A stretch of 64,000 bases of DNA from Leucaena leucocephala. Lineage: Eukaryota > Streptophyta > Magnoliopsida > Fabales > Fabaceae. The position numbers were made by a program, and so were the translations under genes. The stretch lies in NCBI GenBank assembly GCA_037074615.1, contig CM073547.1, positions 16,832,501 to 16,896,500 on the forward strand, read 5' to 3'. Below, in pieces: positions 24,055 through 35,087 of this stretch; position 1 is the stretch's first letter; every line of letters starts with the position of its first letter. The notes beneath the pieces were generated by a model. That model made no database searches. It was not told where the DNA came from and was given only the letters and a program-made list of their open reading frames with translations.

Positions 24055-24560
24055 CTTTTAGCGATGACCTTTCAGCAACGACAGAGTAAGTTGCGGTAGA
24101 AAGTCTTATTTTCAGGGGCGACAAAACAAGTCACCGCTAAAAGTTGATTTTCAACGGTGACACTTATTGTCGCCGTTGAAAGTAATACTTTCTGTGGCGA
24201 CTTCCTTTGTCGTCGCTGAAAGTAAGACTTTCTGCAGTGACTTATTCTGTCGCCACTGAACGTCAATGATTAAAAACATTTTGTAACACTTTTCAGCAGC
24301 GATAAAAGCAGTCGTCGCTAAAAGTAAGACTTTTCACGACGATATATTGTTGTCGCCACAGAAGGTATGATAAAAAAAAGTTTTGGCTATGACATTTTAG
24401 CGGCGACATTATTTTATCGTCGCTGAAAGTATGACTATCCGCGGCGACAATATGTTATCACCGCTAAAAGTAAGACTTTCAGCGGTGACATTATATTGTC
24501 GCCACATAAATTTTGGTTCAGCGGCGACTTTTATACTCTTCAGCGGTGACAATTGTCGCT
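24055..24560. repeat. Left subterminal inverted-motif array of the CACTA element
   Basis: More than a dozen copies of AGCGGCGAC / GTCGCCGCTGAAAGT in alternating orientation, often paired as palindromes around short A/T spacers. In En/Spm the subterminal motifs bind the TNPA protein; that role here is inferred from position and arrangement. Confidence 0.85.
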
Positions 24561-25100
24561 GCTAAAAGTTTGTATACATTAATTTGAAGGGTTTAAAGAA
24601 ACTATTTAATATATAGAATTAAATTATTGAATAATGTCATTTTTAAATAATAAATAAAGAAATTTGACATGTTATTATAGTAAGGAGAGATTATATAGTT
24701 AATAATATAATGTTTGTTAAAGAATGAGATGAAGTAGGGGTATATGCATGGGATATATATTATAAATGTGTATCAATGAGCATGAGATTTAATATCTGTG
24801 TGTTAGAGACAATGTGAAGGAAGAGATTGTCGCTGCTAAAAGTTTGTATACATTAATTTGAAGGGTTTAAAGAAACTATTTAATATATAGAATTAAATTA
24901 TTGAATAATGTCATTTTTAAATAATAAATAAAGAAATTTGACATGTTATTATAGTAAGGAGAGATTATATAGTTAATAATATAATGTTTGTTAAAGAATG
25001 AGATGAAGTAGGGGTATATGCATGGGATATATATTATAAATGTGTATCAATGAGCATGAGATTTAATATCTGTGTGTTAGAGACAATGTGAGGGAAGAGA
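24553..25100 (+). repeat. 274-bp direct tandem duplication
   Basis: 24,553-24,826 is repeated almost identically from 24,827, starting at TTGTCGCTGCTAAAAG in both. The unit includes one subterminal motif, so the duplication added a potential binding site. The near-identity suggests a recent event. Confidence 0.93.
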
Positions 25101-27841
25101 TAGAGACACGGAGATGTGTGTGAATGAGTGTGAGAGTTAGTATGTATGTGTTAGAGACAATATGGGGTAGGAGATAGACGATGGGGAGATATGTGTTAGA
25201 GAGAGATAAGGAGAGAGAATATACATAAAATACATACATACATAAATTTTTAGTTACTATTGCATATGTCCTCTGTTGCTGTATTTCATGTATCATTTGA
25301 ACTTTTATAAAAATGATTTATAAGGTATTATTGAGTTTAAGAGTGTTTGTCTGAAATTAAAAATTCTCAAAAGTAAAATTTTATAAAAAGAAGAAAGGAA
25401 AGAATAATTATGAAAAATATCTTCGAGTTAAGAAAAATTAAGAAAAAGAGTAATTTGGGGGTTTAAAAAATTATGAAAGAGTTTATTTCCCAAAAAGAGA
25501 CCCAAATGATTTAATAGCTATTTTTCAGGAATTAAAGGCATATTTTCTTATAAAATTCAAGAAAAATAGTTAGAGGTTATTATTTACCCATAAAATTTTA
25601 TAAAAATTTTCTAATGAGTTGAAGAAGCTATTTGAGGAAAAATATCATTTTTTATTAAGAGGATTATTTCTTAAAAAATATTTGGTTAAAGTAAGATCTT
25701 TAGCGGCATAAAACATAGTCGCCGCTGAAAGGTGACATTCAGCGGCGACTTTGTTTTGTCGCCGCTGAAAGTTGACCTTTAGCGGAAACTTTATTTTGTC
25801 GCTGCTAATATGGTTTTATATTTTATGGTTCTTGTATTTTCCCTGACAATGTCTTCAATTCGCTCGTTCTTCTTCACTGCGTCTGGCCATTTACTTCAGT
25901 CTGTGTTGTTGTCCTAGCATCACCGCATCTCCATAGTCCACACCACTCTTCAGATTTTCACGTTGTCTCTTCTTCTTCTTCCATTTTTGCTTCTTCAATC
26001 AGTTGAATCAGTTCCCTAGCCTCGTCGGAGTCGCTCACCATCCTCAGCTGCTTTCCTTCCTTGCTCGACTCTTTGATCAATCTCCCTTTGTCGATCTGCT
26101 TGCTACCTCTCTTGACCTTTGTTTCTCTTGCCTCCTCGGTCTATCCCTCATTTTAATTTTCCCCAAATTCTTATGCTTAATTTCTCGACTTTCATGTGAA
26201 GAGGTGTAATTGGATTTGGAAGGTTTTCAGATTTTGTCAGGAGTAATCTCTGAAATTTCATCGGCGGAAGGTAACTTGAGCTTCATGATACTTTTCACTT
26301 GCTTTTTATGATGTTACTGCTTTGTTGCTTAGGTTTTCATATGTAATTGTCTCTGCTTCACTGTTATAATTGAAAATCCAATTCTGTTTCTTTCTTCTGT
26401 TTCAAACACATGCTTGATGTACCCTTGTTGCATTAACATTGGAATTGAGGCAATCCATTTTTAACACTGTTTTCTCTGTATCTTAGAAACTAGACAATAT
26501 TGATAGTGTAAGTTATCATTATTTGTCTAGCTTTTTTTCCTTTCTCTATTTTTAACAATATTGGGGGAGCAATGAAAAAACATGTTGATGGGTTTGGCAA
26601 AAGGAAAGAAACAAAATAAACAACATAATTGCGTGACTGCAACAAATGATTGTATGATAAGATGATTTCAACCTGCTGTCTTAATCAATAAAGATGTGTG
26701 TTTGGTCAATGTTCTTTTGATGGCATATGGCAGCTAGGGTGGGATGCAATTTTCACCTTCAAGTTGTAGAGTTTCCTTGGCCGTGTTTCTTCTCTCTTTT
26801 CCAACTTCTGAGAAAGTTAATTTGTTCAAAGAGGAGAAACATCCTCGTGAGGGTTTTACCTTTATTAAGAATTGGTATTATTATTATAACTGCTAGTGAA
26901 ATTCCACTGGCTCGTCAAGTTTTGGTACACCTCAGAAAAGTCAAAGTGTTCAATTTGTTTAACCTGTATGGGATATAAACATGGGTGAATGAAGTAGTAT
27001 TCCATCTCTTTCAAAAGGTTATCTCGAAACTTGCTTTTACAAACTTTTTTTGCTACAGCAATGGCCTTGATGATTGAGTTTATTTTATGCTTTCTACTTG
27101 GATATCATTTTGGAGCTTCATATCCAATTTTACAAAAATTAGTTTTCATCCAGTGCTTGTTTAACTAGGTTTTACTCTTTAAATATCAATTTTTCGGTAA
27201 ATAGAGGGTCCCTTTCACAAAACTGAATTTTTTAAACCAAGTTTTCCTAACATTTTTTTTGACAATTGATATTTAAACATGCAATATAAATTTAACTAAT
27301 ATGAAGGAAGCTTTTATATTTGGTTGGATGTAAGTGGAACAATTTATTAGCAGCATTTGATCCTAAGCAAATAAAAAATGCTCTGTTGGGTTGGATGTAA
27401 GTGAACTGACAGAGCAAGATGTGCAATGGTGAGAGGACTTTTTTTTTCATTTCTATTCTCATATTTGGGTTGGAAACCTTTTAGCTTGGAAATTGATGGA
27501 AAATGATTGATGGTTACTTTATTGTATAAAGCTAAATAAAGTGAAATGCGGGAATCATCATTGTTTGGATAGAAATATATTCGCTACAAGATCTAGCTAG
27601 GTGGGGCATCTTTATATATTCACTTAACTCATGACTTTTATGTTGCACAATGTGTTCATTCCACATGTTTTAGCAATCCATCTTACCCTGTTTTCTCTCG
27701 TAATATTTGTCTTCAGTATTTCTGTCTTGCTGACTTGTTTTTTATATCTTTATATGAATTTTAAATCATGTTAATATATATACTAATATGTTTGTTGGAT
27801 TTTGTTGTTGTATCCTAGGTTTAACTATTTAGAGAATATAA
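25101..27841 (+). other. CACTA internal leader region
   Basis: At 25,400-25,690 it holds an inverted fragment resembling the Gypsy-type LTR sequences at 2,190-2,450 and 21,360-21,560. At 25,693-25,806 there is a second small cluster of subterminal motifs, including a palindrome around TTTGTTTTGTCGCCGCTGAA. A CT-rich, UTR-like stretch follows (25,860-26,210). The frames at 26,003-26,209 and 26,727-26,978 match no family I know; this part may be a 5' leader or a captured gene fragment. Confidence 0.5.
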
Positions 27842-29331
27842 ATGGATAAAAGTTGGTTACATATTAGAGACAGAGGCAACCTATCATATATTAGAGGAGT
27901 GGATGCTTTTCTAGAATGGGCATTTAGTCAACCTGGCATGATAAATCAAATATGTTGCCCTTGTAAAAGATGCATGAATGTTATATTTAAAGTGAGAAGA
28001 GATGTTAGGACAGACTTATTGAGCAAGGGTTTCTGGAATAGTTATATGGTGTGGGAGTTGCATGGGGAAATTAGAAGATTTCAGACAAATTGTAGAACTT
28101 ATACTAATGACATAGAAAATAATACTAATAATGAGAACTTTGCTAGGATGGTATGTGATGCATATGGAGTTCCATGTGTGGATTATACAAATACTAGTGA
28201 CTGTGAGAGCGAAGAGCCTAATGTGCAGGCTAAAAGGTTCTTTGACTTGTTAAAAGATGCTAAAATTGAACTTTATCCACGTTGTCAAGACGTCTAAATT
28301 TTCTTTTATTGTAAAGTTGCTTCAAATGAAATGCCTTAACCATTGGAGTAATAAAGCTATAGATGTGTTGTTGGGCTTGTTCAAAGAAGTTCTCCTAGAG
28401 GGGGCTTTAGTGCCAAACTCATTCTATGAAGCTAAGAAGATAATTTGTGATTTGGTTTTAGATTACCATAAAATTGATGCTTGTGAGAATGATTGCATAT
28501 TGTATTGGGGGGAGCACACAAATGCTGAATCATGTCCTAAGTGTAATATGCCTAGATGGAATGTAAACAAACATAAAGGGACGAAGGTTCTACATAAAGT
28601 CTTGACGTATTTTCCCTTAACACCAAGGCTACAAAGACTGTATATGTCAAGAGATACAGCTAAAGAAATGAGGTGGCATAAGGAGAAATACTCAAATAAT
28701 GATGTACTGAGGCATCCAGTTGATTCTTTAGCTTGGAAACACTTTGACCACCAATACCCTAACTTCTCTGCTGATCCAAGAAGTGTTCGTTTTGGTTTAG
28801 CAAGTGATGGATTTCAACCTTTCAGGAATATGAGTGCCAATCATAGTATCTGGCATGTTGTCTTAGTGCCATATAACTTGCCACCATGGCTTTGTATGAA
28901 AAGCCTATACTTTATAATGACACTTCTTATTCCTGGTCCGAAGTGTCCAGGTGATGAAATAGATGTTTACCTCCAACCAATGATTCAGGAGTTTAAACAA
29001 TTATGGGAAGTAGGGATACAGACATATGATTCATATTGTCAATCAAATTTTATCATGCATGCAGCAATATTGTGGATTATACATGATTTTCCCACATATG
29101 GAAACCTTTCAGGGTGGTCAACTAAAGGCAAACTTGCATGTCCATATTGCCACAAAGACACACATTGTATTTCGACAACGAGCAAGTTGTCTTACATGGG
29201 GCATAGGCACTTTCTTTCGCAAAATCACCCATGATGTAAAAATAAGGTATCATTTGATGGTAAAGAAGAGCATATGGATCCACCAGTTCTATTGACTGGA
29301 GATGAAGTCCTTAAGCAACTAGAACACTTGG
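27842..29331 (+). pseudogene. TNPD-like CACTA transposase, N-terminal part
   Basis: It starts at ATG 27,842 with the Transpos_assoc domain (MDKSWLHIRDRG, ICCPCKRCMN; about residues 1-80). The frame is broken by a one-base shift near 28,290: the first frame ends CQDV-stop while the next continues SKFSFIVKLLQMKCLNHWSN. The Transposase_21 region follows (CPKCNMPRW, YMSRDTAKEMRWH, FGLASDGFQPFRNM, LACPYCHKDT). A stop at 29,232-29,234 precedes a further open stretch ending LLTGDEVLKQLEHL, where the solo LTR begins. Family members continue for several hundred residues from this point that are not found downstream. It would have bound and cut the CACTA ends. Confidence 0.92.
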
Positions 29332-31008
29332 TGTAGGGAATTGGAAGACACGCAGCGGAAATTAACTTAAAATTTTTTCCATTCCTTGCCAGGATCTACC
29401 GTATGTCTTTAAGTCAAGTGGAAAGAAGTATTACCCTCAGTATTCAGTCGCGACTTCCTCAACTTCTGGTTGCGACGTTAACAGCTTCTCTCCGCGGCTC
29501 GTGATCTCTTTTCGATCATAAGAAGATAATGACTCAGGTCGGCTTCCTCTACTGGCATCCACACGAATAGCGTTCCAACCACGAACGACGTGCTAGCGCC
29601 TCCTGTCCCTCCAGGGCTTACTCAAGAATTCGTCCTCTCCGTTTCTATTTTGGTAGTTTCTTATTTACAAACCTTTTGCGAATTCTTGTTCAACCTTTTC
29701 AATGTGAAAACTATAGCTCCTAAATGTCAGATATATAGGATGCTATTTGTCTTGCCACCAAGTTGGATTTTGGAATTAATCTTATATTAATTTTGAAATT
29801 AATACAATATCATATATTATATCACTTGATAAGAAACTAATTAAATAAATAGTGTTTATATTAAATCCATCCCACAGATTTAATTCACCTATTTATTTAA
29901 TTTAAAATAAAGATAAGACAGAATTATATTTGATTTATTCTCATAAATCAAATTTGAGATATCATATCAATTTGAATTTCAAATTCAAACGTGAGAGAGA
30001 TTTAATTTATCCTTATAAATTAAATCTTGTAAATATCTCTTATATATAATGTATATATATGAATTTATATATGTACCAATATAAATATAAATAAATATAT
30101 ACATCCACCCTGGATCATTCATTGAATCTGGACATGTCTTAGATTCAATAAATCTGGACATCATAGCTCGTGTTGGGCTATTATGTGTGCGACCCTATAG
30201 GCCCATATAAAGTTGGCAATGGGCCATTTACTATACTGGCCCACAAGTCATAAGTGGTCTCTAGCAAGACATAACGACTACCCAAATCATATGAGGATTG
30301 ATAAACGATGTAACCTTTTATACAACCATATCATGTCCCTTCTGTCACGCGATATTTTGGTCATGGATGAGGCATGAAGAATGTCATCCTCCTATTCCTG
30401 ACTGTTATTTTCTCGATCCCTAAGTAGTCTGACTATAGAAATAGAACTACCTTTCCATTACAGTATGGCCATATATTTCTCATACTCACTCATCGAGGGG
30501 CCCAATAATATCTCTCTTATGAATGTGAGGGACAAATTCCATCTTGACCATTCACATTCCTCCGCATGAAAAACCACTAAGCCCGAACATAGTCTTTATG
30601 ATCACTCGGTCAAAAGTGACTTTTGACTAGGTCAAAGCTGAGCGTTTGTCATGTAGGAATCCATGATGATCTCAGGTTAAAGGGCATAGTGACATGGTTT
30701 GTATATAAGAGAAGCTTGTGACGTAATCCATACAGCTCTCTCACAGCGGGTCAGTCCAACACCTTGTACTCTTACATGTGCCTATGACTTTGATTTATAT
30801 CTCTATACATCTTCAAAGTTATACTGGTCTTATTTCATCTCTACTCCCGCATAAATGACCAACTAGGGACATTTAGGATAAGATCATGAATTATCCAAGG
30901 ATGGTCATCACAGTAAACATGCAAATAATATGATAACACAATTAATAAATTGATAAATCAATAATGTTTATAAGACAATGATTGGCCCCTAGGGCATGAT
31001 TTCCAACA
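29332..31008 (-). mobile_element. Solo LTR (probably Copia), inside the CACTA TNPD gene
   Basis: Read on the minus strand it starts TGTTGGAAATCATGCCCTAG and ends CTTCCAATTCCCTACA, with TG...CA ends, 1,677 bp. 48,548-50,205 is a second copy (1,658 bp), clearly similar throughout. No internal coding region or second LTR is present, hence solo. The flanks CTTGG and GTTTC are not a matching 5-bp duplication. The frame at 29,590-29,790 inside it is not a gene. Confidence 0.82.
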
Positions 31009-31970
31009 GTTTCCTCAATGGTTTCGTTCACGAGTAAGTTATAACATTTTGAGCCTTAGTATTTCTAGCAATTACATTTATATAAATATCTAACACATGA
31101 CTTTTGTCCTAAAAGGTCACATCATTGACTACACAGGTCACGGTCTAAATTTCAGAAATTTGGACTGTGACCACACAGAGCCATGTTAGTGATAAACTCA
31201 TAAGTTTATCAATTGGTCCATTGATGATAGTGAATCGCTATTCCATGTTCATAGGCAATGGATTTCATTTTCACACAAAAGACCGTGCAATAGGAAAAAA
31301 AACCCAAAATAGTGGTATCATAGCTAAGGGTGATGACACTAATACTGGCAAAGAATATTATGGTGTGTTAGAGCATATTTATGAGTTGTCTTACATAGGC
31401 AACAAAAAAGTATATTTGTTTAAGTGCCATTGGTGGGATGTGGCTCATTATGACAAAGTATATAAGGTTGATAAGTATCAATATGCGATATTCATTGCAA
31501 ACAAATGAACCATTTATTCTAGCATCTCAAGCTGAGCAAGTTTTTTATGTGGATGACATTATTGCACCCGGTTGGCTCGTTGTTGTCAAAGCAAACCCAC
31601 GCGACTTGTTTAATGTACCAACTGATAATGATATTGATGATAGTGGGGTATATGATCCTATGGTTGATACAGAACCTTATCAGCAGTTGGTGGTAGACTT
31701 AAATGTTTATCATACGAGTCCTACACAACTTGATGATATTATCATTAACTTATATGGAGAAGATGGATAAACACAGACCTTATCTCAAGGAGAACCATCA
31801 CAAATACATGAAAATAATGCCACTAATACTGGATTTAGTGATGAAGAGGATTTTCTTGACGACTTTGATAGTGATACAAAAGAAGAAAGTGACATAGAAA
31901 TTGAAATAGATAAAACAAATGAATCAGAAGACATTGATGGAAGTGATAGTGTAACAAAAGATTCAATTCA
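31009..31970 (+). pseudogene. TNPD-like CACTA transposase, C-terminal part
   Basis: Resumes with FPQWFRSR, then a splice-donor-like GTAAGT, then a second block (31,150-31,770): HVSDKLISLSIGP, GNGFHFHTKDRAI, KTQNSGI, YYGVLEHIYEL, VYLFKCHWWDV and, in a shifted frame, PFILASQAEQVFYVDD. These are the hallmarks of the C-terminal DUF4216-type region of plant TNPD proteins. An acidic tail follows to about 31,970. At least one frameshift (about 31,500) is visible. The stretch normally lying between LTG-EVL and FP-WF is absent across the LTR. Confidence 0.88.
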
Positions 31971-32066
31971 ATGAAATTAATTGATATGGTAGATTTTATT
32001 AATATGTACATTGATTATTGTTTGATTGATTGCTTTTTCCTAAATGAAATGCATTTTTTGTAGGAT

Positions 32067-33690
32067 ATGTCAATATTAAAGACAGGTCGAGGTGGGAAAA
32101 GTCTTTCTATTACATCTCATGACAACACAAATAGCCGAGGTACATGCCCTACACCTCAATCAAGACCTGTTATTTCACCTCTATCACTGCAACAACAACT
32201 TGAGGAAATGCATATCAACTCCCCTCCTACTCCCCATACTCAAAATAATAGTGCAAGTAAGTTTGCTTCAATTTTATAATAATTAATTTACATTGCATGT
32301 AACATTTAATTGTTCTAATTGAATTTTAATGATAGGCTCTTTTATTTCAATCAACAAGTGCAGAGGAGTTTATAAGTCTATTAACTTAAATTTAAGGACT
32401 ACACAAGGAGCAAAGATTTGAGTCAAATTTTCAAATTCCATGTCAAGAGCAATCGGTCCGAAGCAAGAGACTTTTCTAATTATTGTGGTTTAACTCTTAG
32501 AACCACAGTCTCTTTCAAGGATGGTGGAGGTAGCTGGAAGAATATTTTTGAAAAAATGGTCATGATATGATTTTAAAAATAAGGGTATCATTTATGTCAA
32601 ATTTTTATAATTATTTTAGTTTATTTATATTATTATATCAAGTGTTTATATTTATTTATTTTAGGATAAATTTGAACCTACTAATGTAATTACTGAAGAA
32701 AAGTTTCATATAGTTATATCAATTATTTTACAAAATGCATTCAGAAATTAGAACAATCTACACTCTCACTACAAGAAATATGAAACTGATGAGGATAGGT
32801 TGGCTGATTCTCCTCAAACTATTAGTTTTCAAGATTGGGAGTGGTTATTAATATATTTTAAGTCTGACATATTTAAGGTATCTCACTGTCCTTCTCAATA
32901 AATTATATTTTTTCCAATTATTAAATTCTTATTTGTTACTACATTTTGTTGTAGAACAAAAGTGTAAGGAACACGATAAATCGAGCAAAATAAATGACTA
33001 AACATACTTGTGGTCCTCGATCATTTGCAGAGATTGAATATGCTACAGTAACTTCAATCTATCACCACTATAATTTAAATTTTTAATTATTTTTTTTATT
33101 TTGAAATCTATTCTCTATATTTTCTTGTATGTTATTATTTTGTAGAGAGATCCTACTACTGGATGACCTATCCCTCTTGACCAGTTGTGGGAGATAACGC
33201 ATACTAGGAAGACATTAGATGGACAAGTAGTATGGGCTGATCCACACTCTAAACAGCTTCATGTACGTATTGTTGTTTAATATCTTATTTTGATTTAGTT
33301 TTATTTTTAATCTAATCGTTTTATATGTTTTAATTATAGAGTCTTATGCACGAACTTTCTCAATAACAAGACAAATATTTAGAAAGTGATACTCGAATGA
33401 CGTTAGAGGAAATATTGTCGACAGTTCTTGGTGAGAGGTCAGGGTGTGTTAGAGGGAAAGGATATGGAGCGGAACCTTCAAGGAAGAGAAATCGCCCTCA
33501 ATCTACTGATAGTTCAGTTGTGGAGAGTATGCGTGCCCAATTGCAGGAAGAGTTTGATAAAAAATTCCAAGAGGAGACAGAAAAAATGGAGGCTGAGCGT
33601 GCAAAGATAGAAGAAGAGTGTGAAAAGATGCAACAGGAGCGTGTGCAATTTGAGTAAAGACTAATGGAACAAATGGAGCAAAGGATATAA
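32067..33690 (+). pseudogene. Transposase_24 (Ptta/En/Spm, TNPA-like) gene
   Basis: Exon-like blocks: 32,067-32,270 (Ser/Pro/Thr-rich); 32,335-32,575 (RGVYKSINLNL, VKFSNSMSRAIGPKQETF, then a shifted WKNIFEKM block); 32,660-32,880; 32,955-33,060 (GPRSFAEIEYA); 33,150-33,265 (PLDQLWEITHTRKTLDGQVV, ADPHSKQLH); 33,345-33,660. The R-SFA and THTRK-DG-VV motifs are those of Pfam Transposase_24. The last block ends in a Glu/Lys/Gln-rich coiled coil (about 33,530-33,660). Stops and frame changes break several blocks. In active elements this protein binds the subterminal repeats. Confidence 0.82.
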
Positions 33691-33969
33691 ACTTAATTCG
33701 CTTCCTTGATATAGAAGGGCAACCACATGCAGCTACCTCTTCTAGTCATAGTATTGGTCATTCTACATAAAAATTTATGTATAAACTCAACAATTTTATT
33801 TTAATATATGTTTAAGTAATTGAACTAATTTGATATTTTATATGATGATCAAAATATTTATTAATATTATTAGATTATGGTTTATTTAGTTATTTATCAT
33901 TTTTTTATTTGTTATTAAATTATATTTTTTCATATCACAGAAATTACATAAAAAATTTTAAAAATAATA

Positions 33970-34250
33970 TTAAGTTTAGGCGGCAACTGTTCTGTCACCG
34001 CAGAATATGCTTTAGGTGGCGACTTTTCTATCATCGTAGGATACACTTTAGGCAGCGACAACTCGGTTGTTGCAGAATACTCTTAAGGTGGAGACACTTC
34101 TATCGCTACAAATTACACTTTAGGCAGGGACTTTCAATTGTCGCTGCCAATATGTATAGGCGACAGTCTTATAGGCGACAACTTAGCGATGAAAAAATGT
34201 CGCCATTAAAGGGATTTAGCCACAACTTTTGTCGCCACTGAAAAGCTATT
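33970..34250. repeat. Right subterminal motif array of the CACTA element
   Basis: Repeats of TTTAGGCGGCGAC / GTCGCCGC-type words, about eight copies, more diverged than the left array and mostly in the form TAGG(C/T)GGCGAC. The array ends 10-15 bp before the GTAGTG terminus. Confidence 0.8.
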
Positions 34251-34264
34251 TTTTTGTAGTGTCT

Positions 34265-35079
34265 ATTGGTAGTGTATTATAAAGATAGTTCGTAATAGAC
34301 TACATTTTTTTTCTGGTAACCTTTTCTTTCAGGAATTAAAGATGTCTAGTGTACAACCGATATTAACTCTCACACACACATATTTATCAAACATTCCACC
34401 TTTTGTATATTTCCATTCTTTTTATTTGGTTCCTTTTTCCTACTTCAAGAGGGCCTAGACGGTTTGAGTGTTGGATGTATTTGACAATGGTAATTTAACC
34501 ACGGTGTCTGTTTACTGCTTATACTTGGTTCCTTTTGCGAGCATCGCCAAGGCAAAAAATCTCAATTCTGTGATCGAGTACTAGGTTCACTAATCTTTTG
34601 TATTCCAATTCTTCATATTGCTAAAATGGAACATGCATGGCTCTGCAACTCTGCCCTACCCTAGCTCATGCTTCTGATGGTAAGGGGAGGTTTCTTATTT
34701 AATGAATAAGAGAATTTATTTTGGATTGCAAATTGCATTTCATATGGTTGATTATGATCGCGGAGGAGGTTGTAGTTGAGAGCGAAACTATACTGAAGGG
34801 CAAGGTTAGGTTATTATATGATAAATTAGAAATACTATTAATGAGTTAAGGAGTAAGAATGCTAAATTGGAGGATAAAAACATAGGATTTATGAATAGTA
34901 GAAGGAGAAATTGGTGGAGATGAATAAATAACTTCTGATTGTACAATTCAACGTGTGAATGGGAGAATGACTAATGGAATAAGCGAAGAATAGATATTAT
35001 ATATGAACATGAGTGTGCGCGCACTCAAAATGGTAAAGGCAATATATCTCTTTGAATTTTAAAGGCTCTAATTATGTTT
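34265..35079. other. Non-coding interval between the CACTA and hAT elements
   Basis: AT-rich, with stops in all frames. No conserved protein, RNA gene or repeat was recognised. Confidence 0.5.
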
Positions 35080-35087
35080 GTACTTGC

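Larger units (their letters stand above)
24038..34261 (+). mobile_element. CACTA (En/Spm) transposon, 10.2 kb, both ends present
   Basis: The left end starts CACTACAAAAAAAAAGACTT and the right end is its inverse, ...AAGCTATTTTTTTGTAGTG. The 3-bp target duplication TCT (24,035-24,037 and 34,262-34,264) is exact, as expected for CACTA elements. Arrays of short inverted motifs lie near both ends. Internally it carries, on the plus strand, a TNPD-like gene (27,842-31,970, interrupted) and a Transposase_24/TNPA-like gene (32,067-33,690). Both are broken, so it is not autonomous now. A solo LTR (29,332-31,008) lies inside the TNPD-like gene. Confidence 0.95.

Noticed and set aside
26003..26978. Two plus-strand frames before the TNPD-like gene
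   Set aside because: No motif recognised, no link to each other; CT-rich leader sequence of the CACTA element is the simpler reading.
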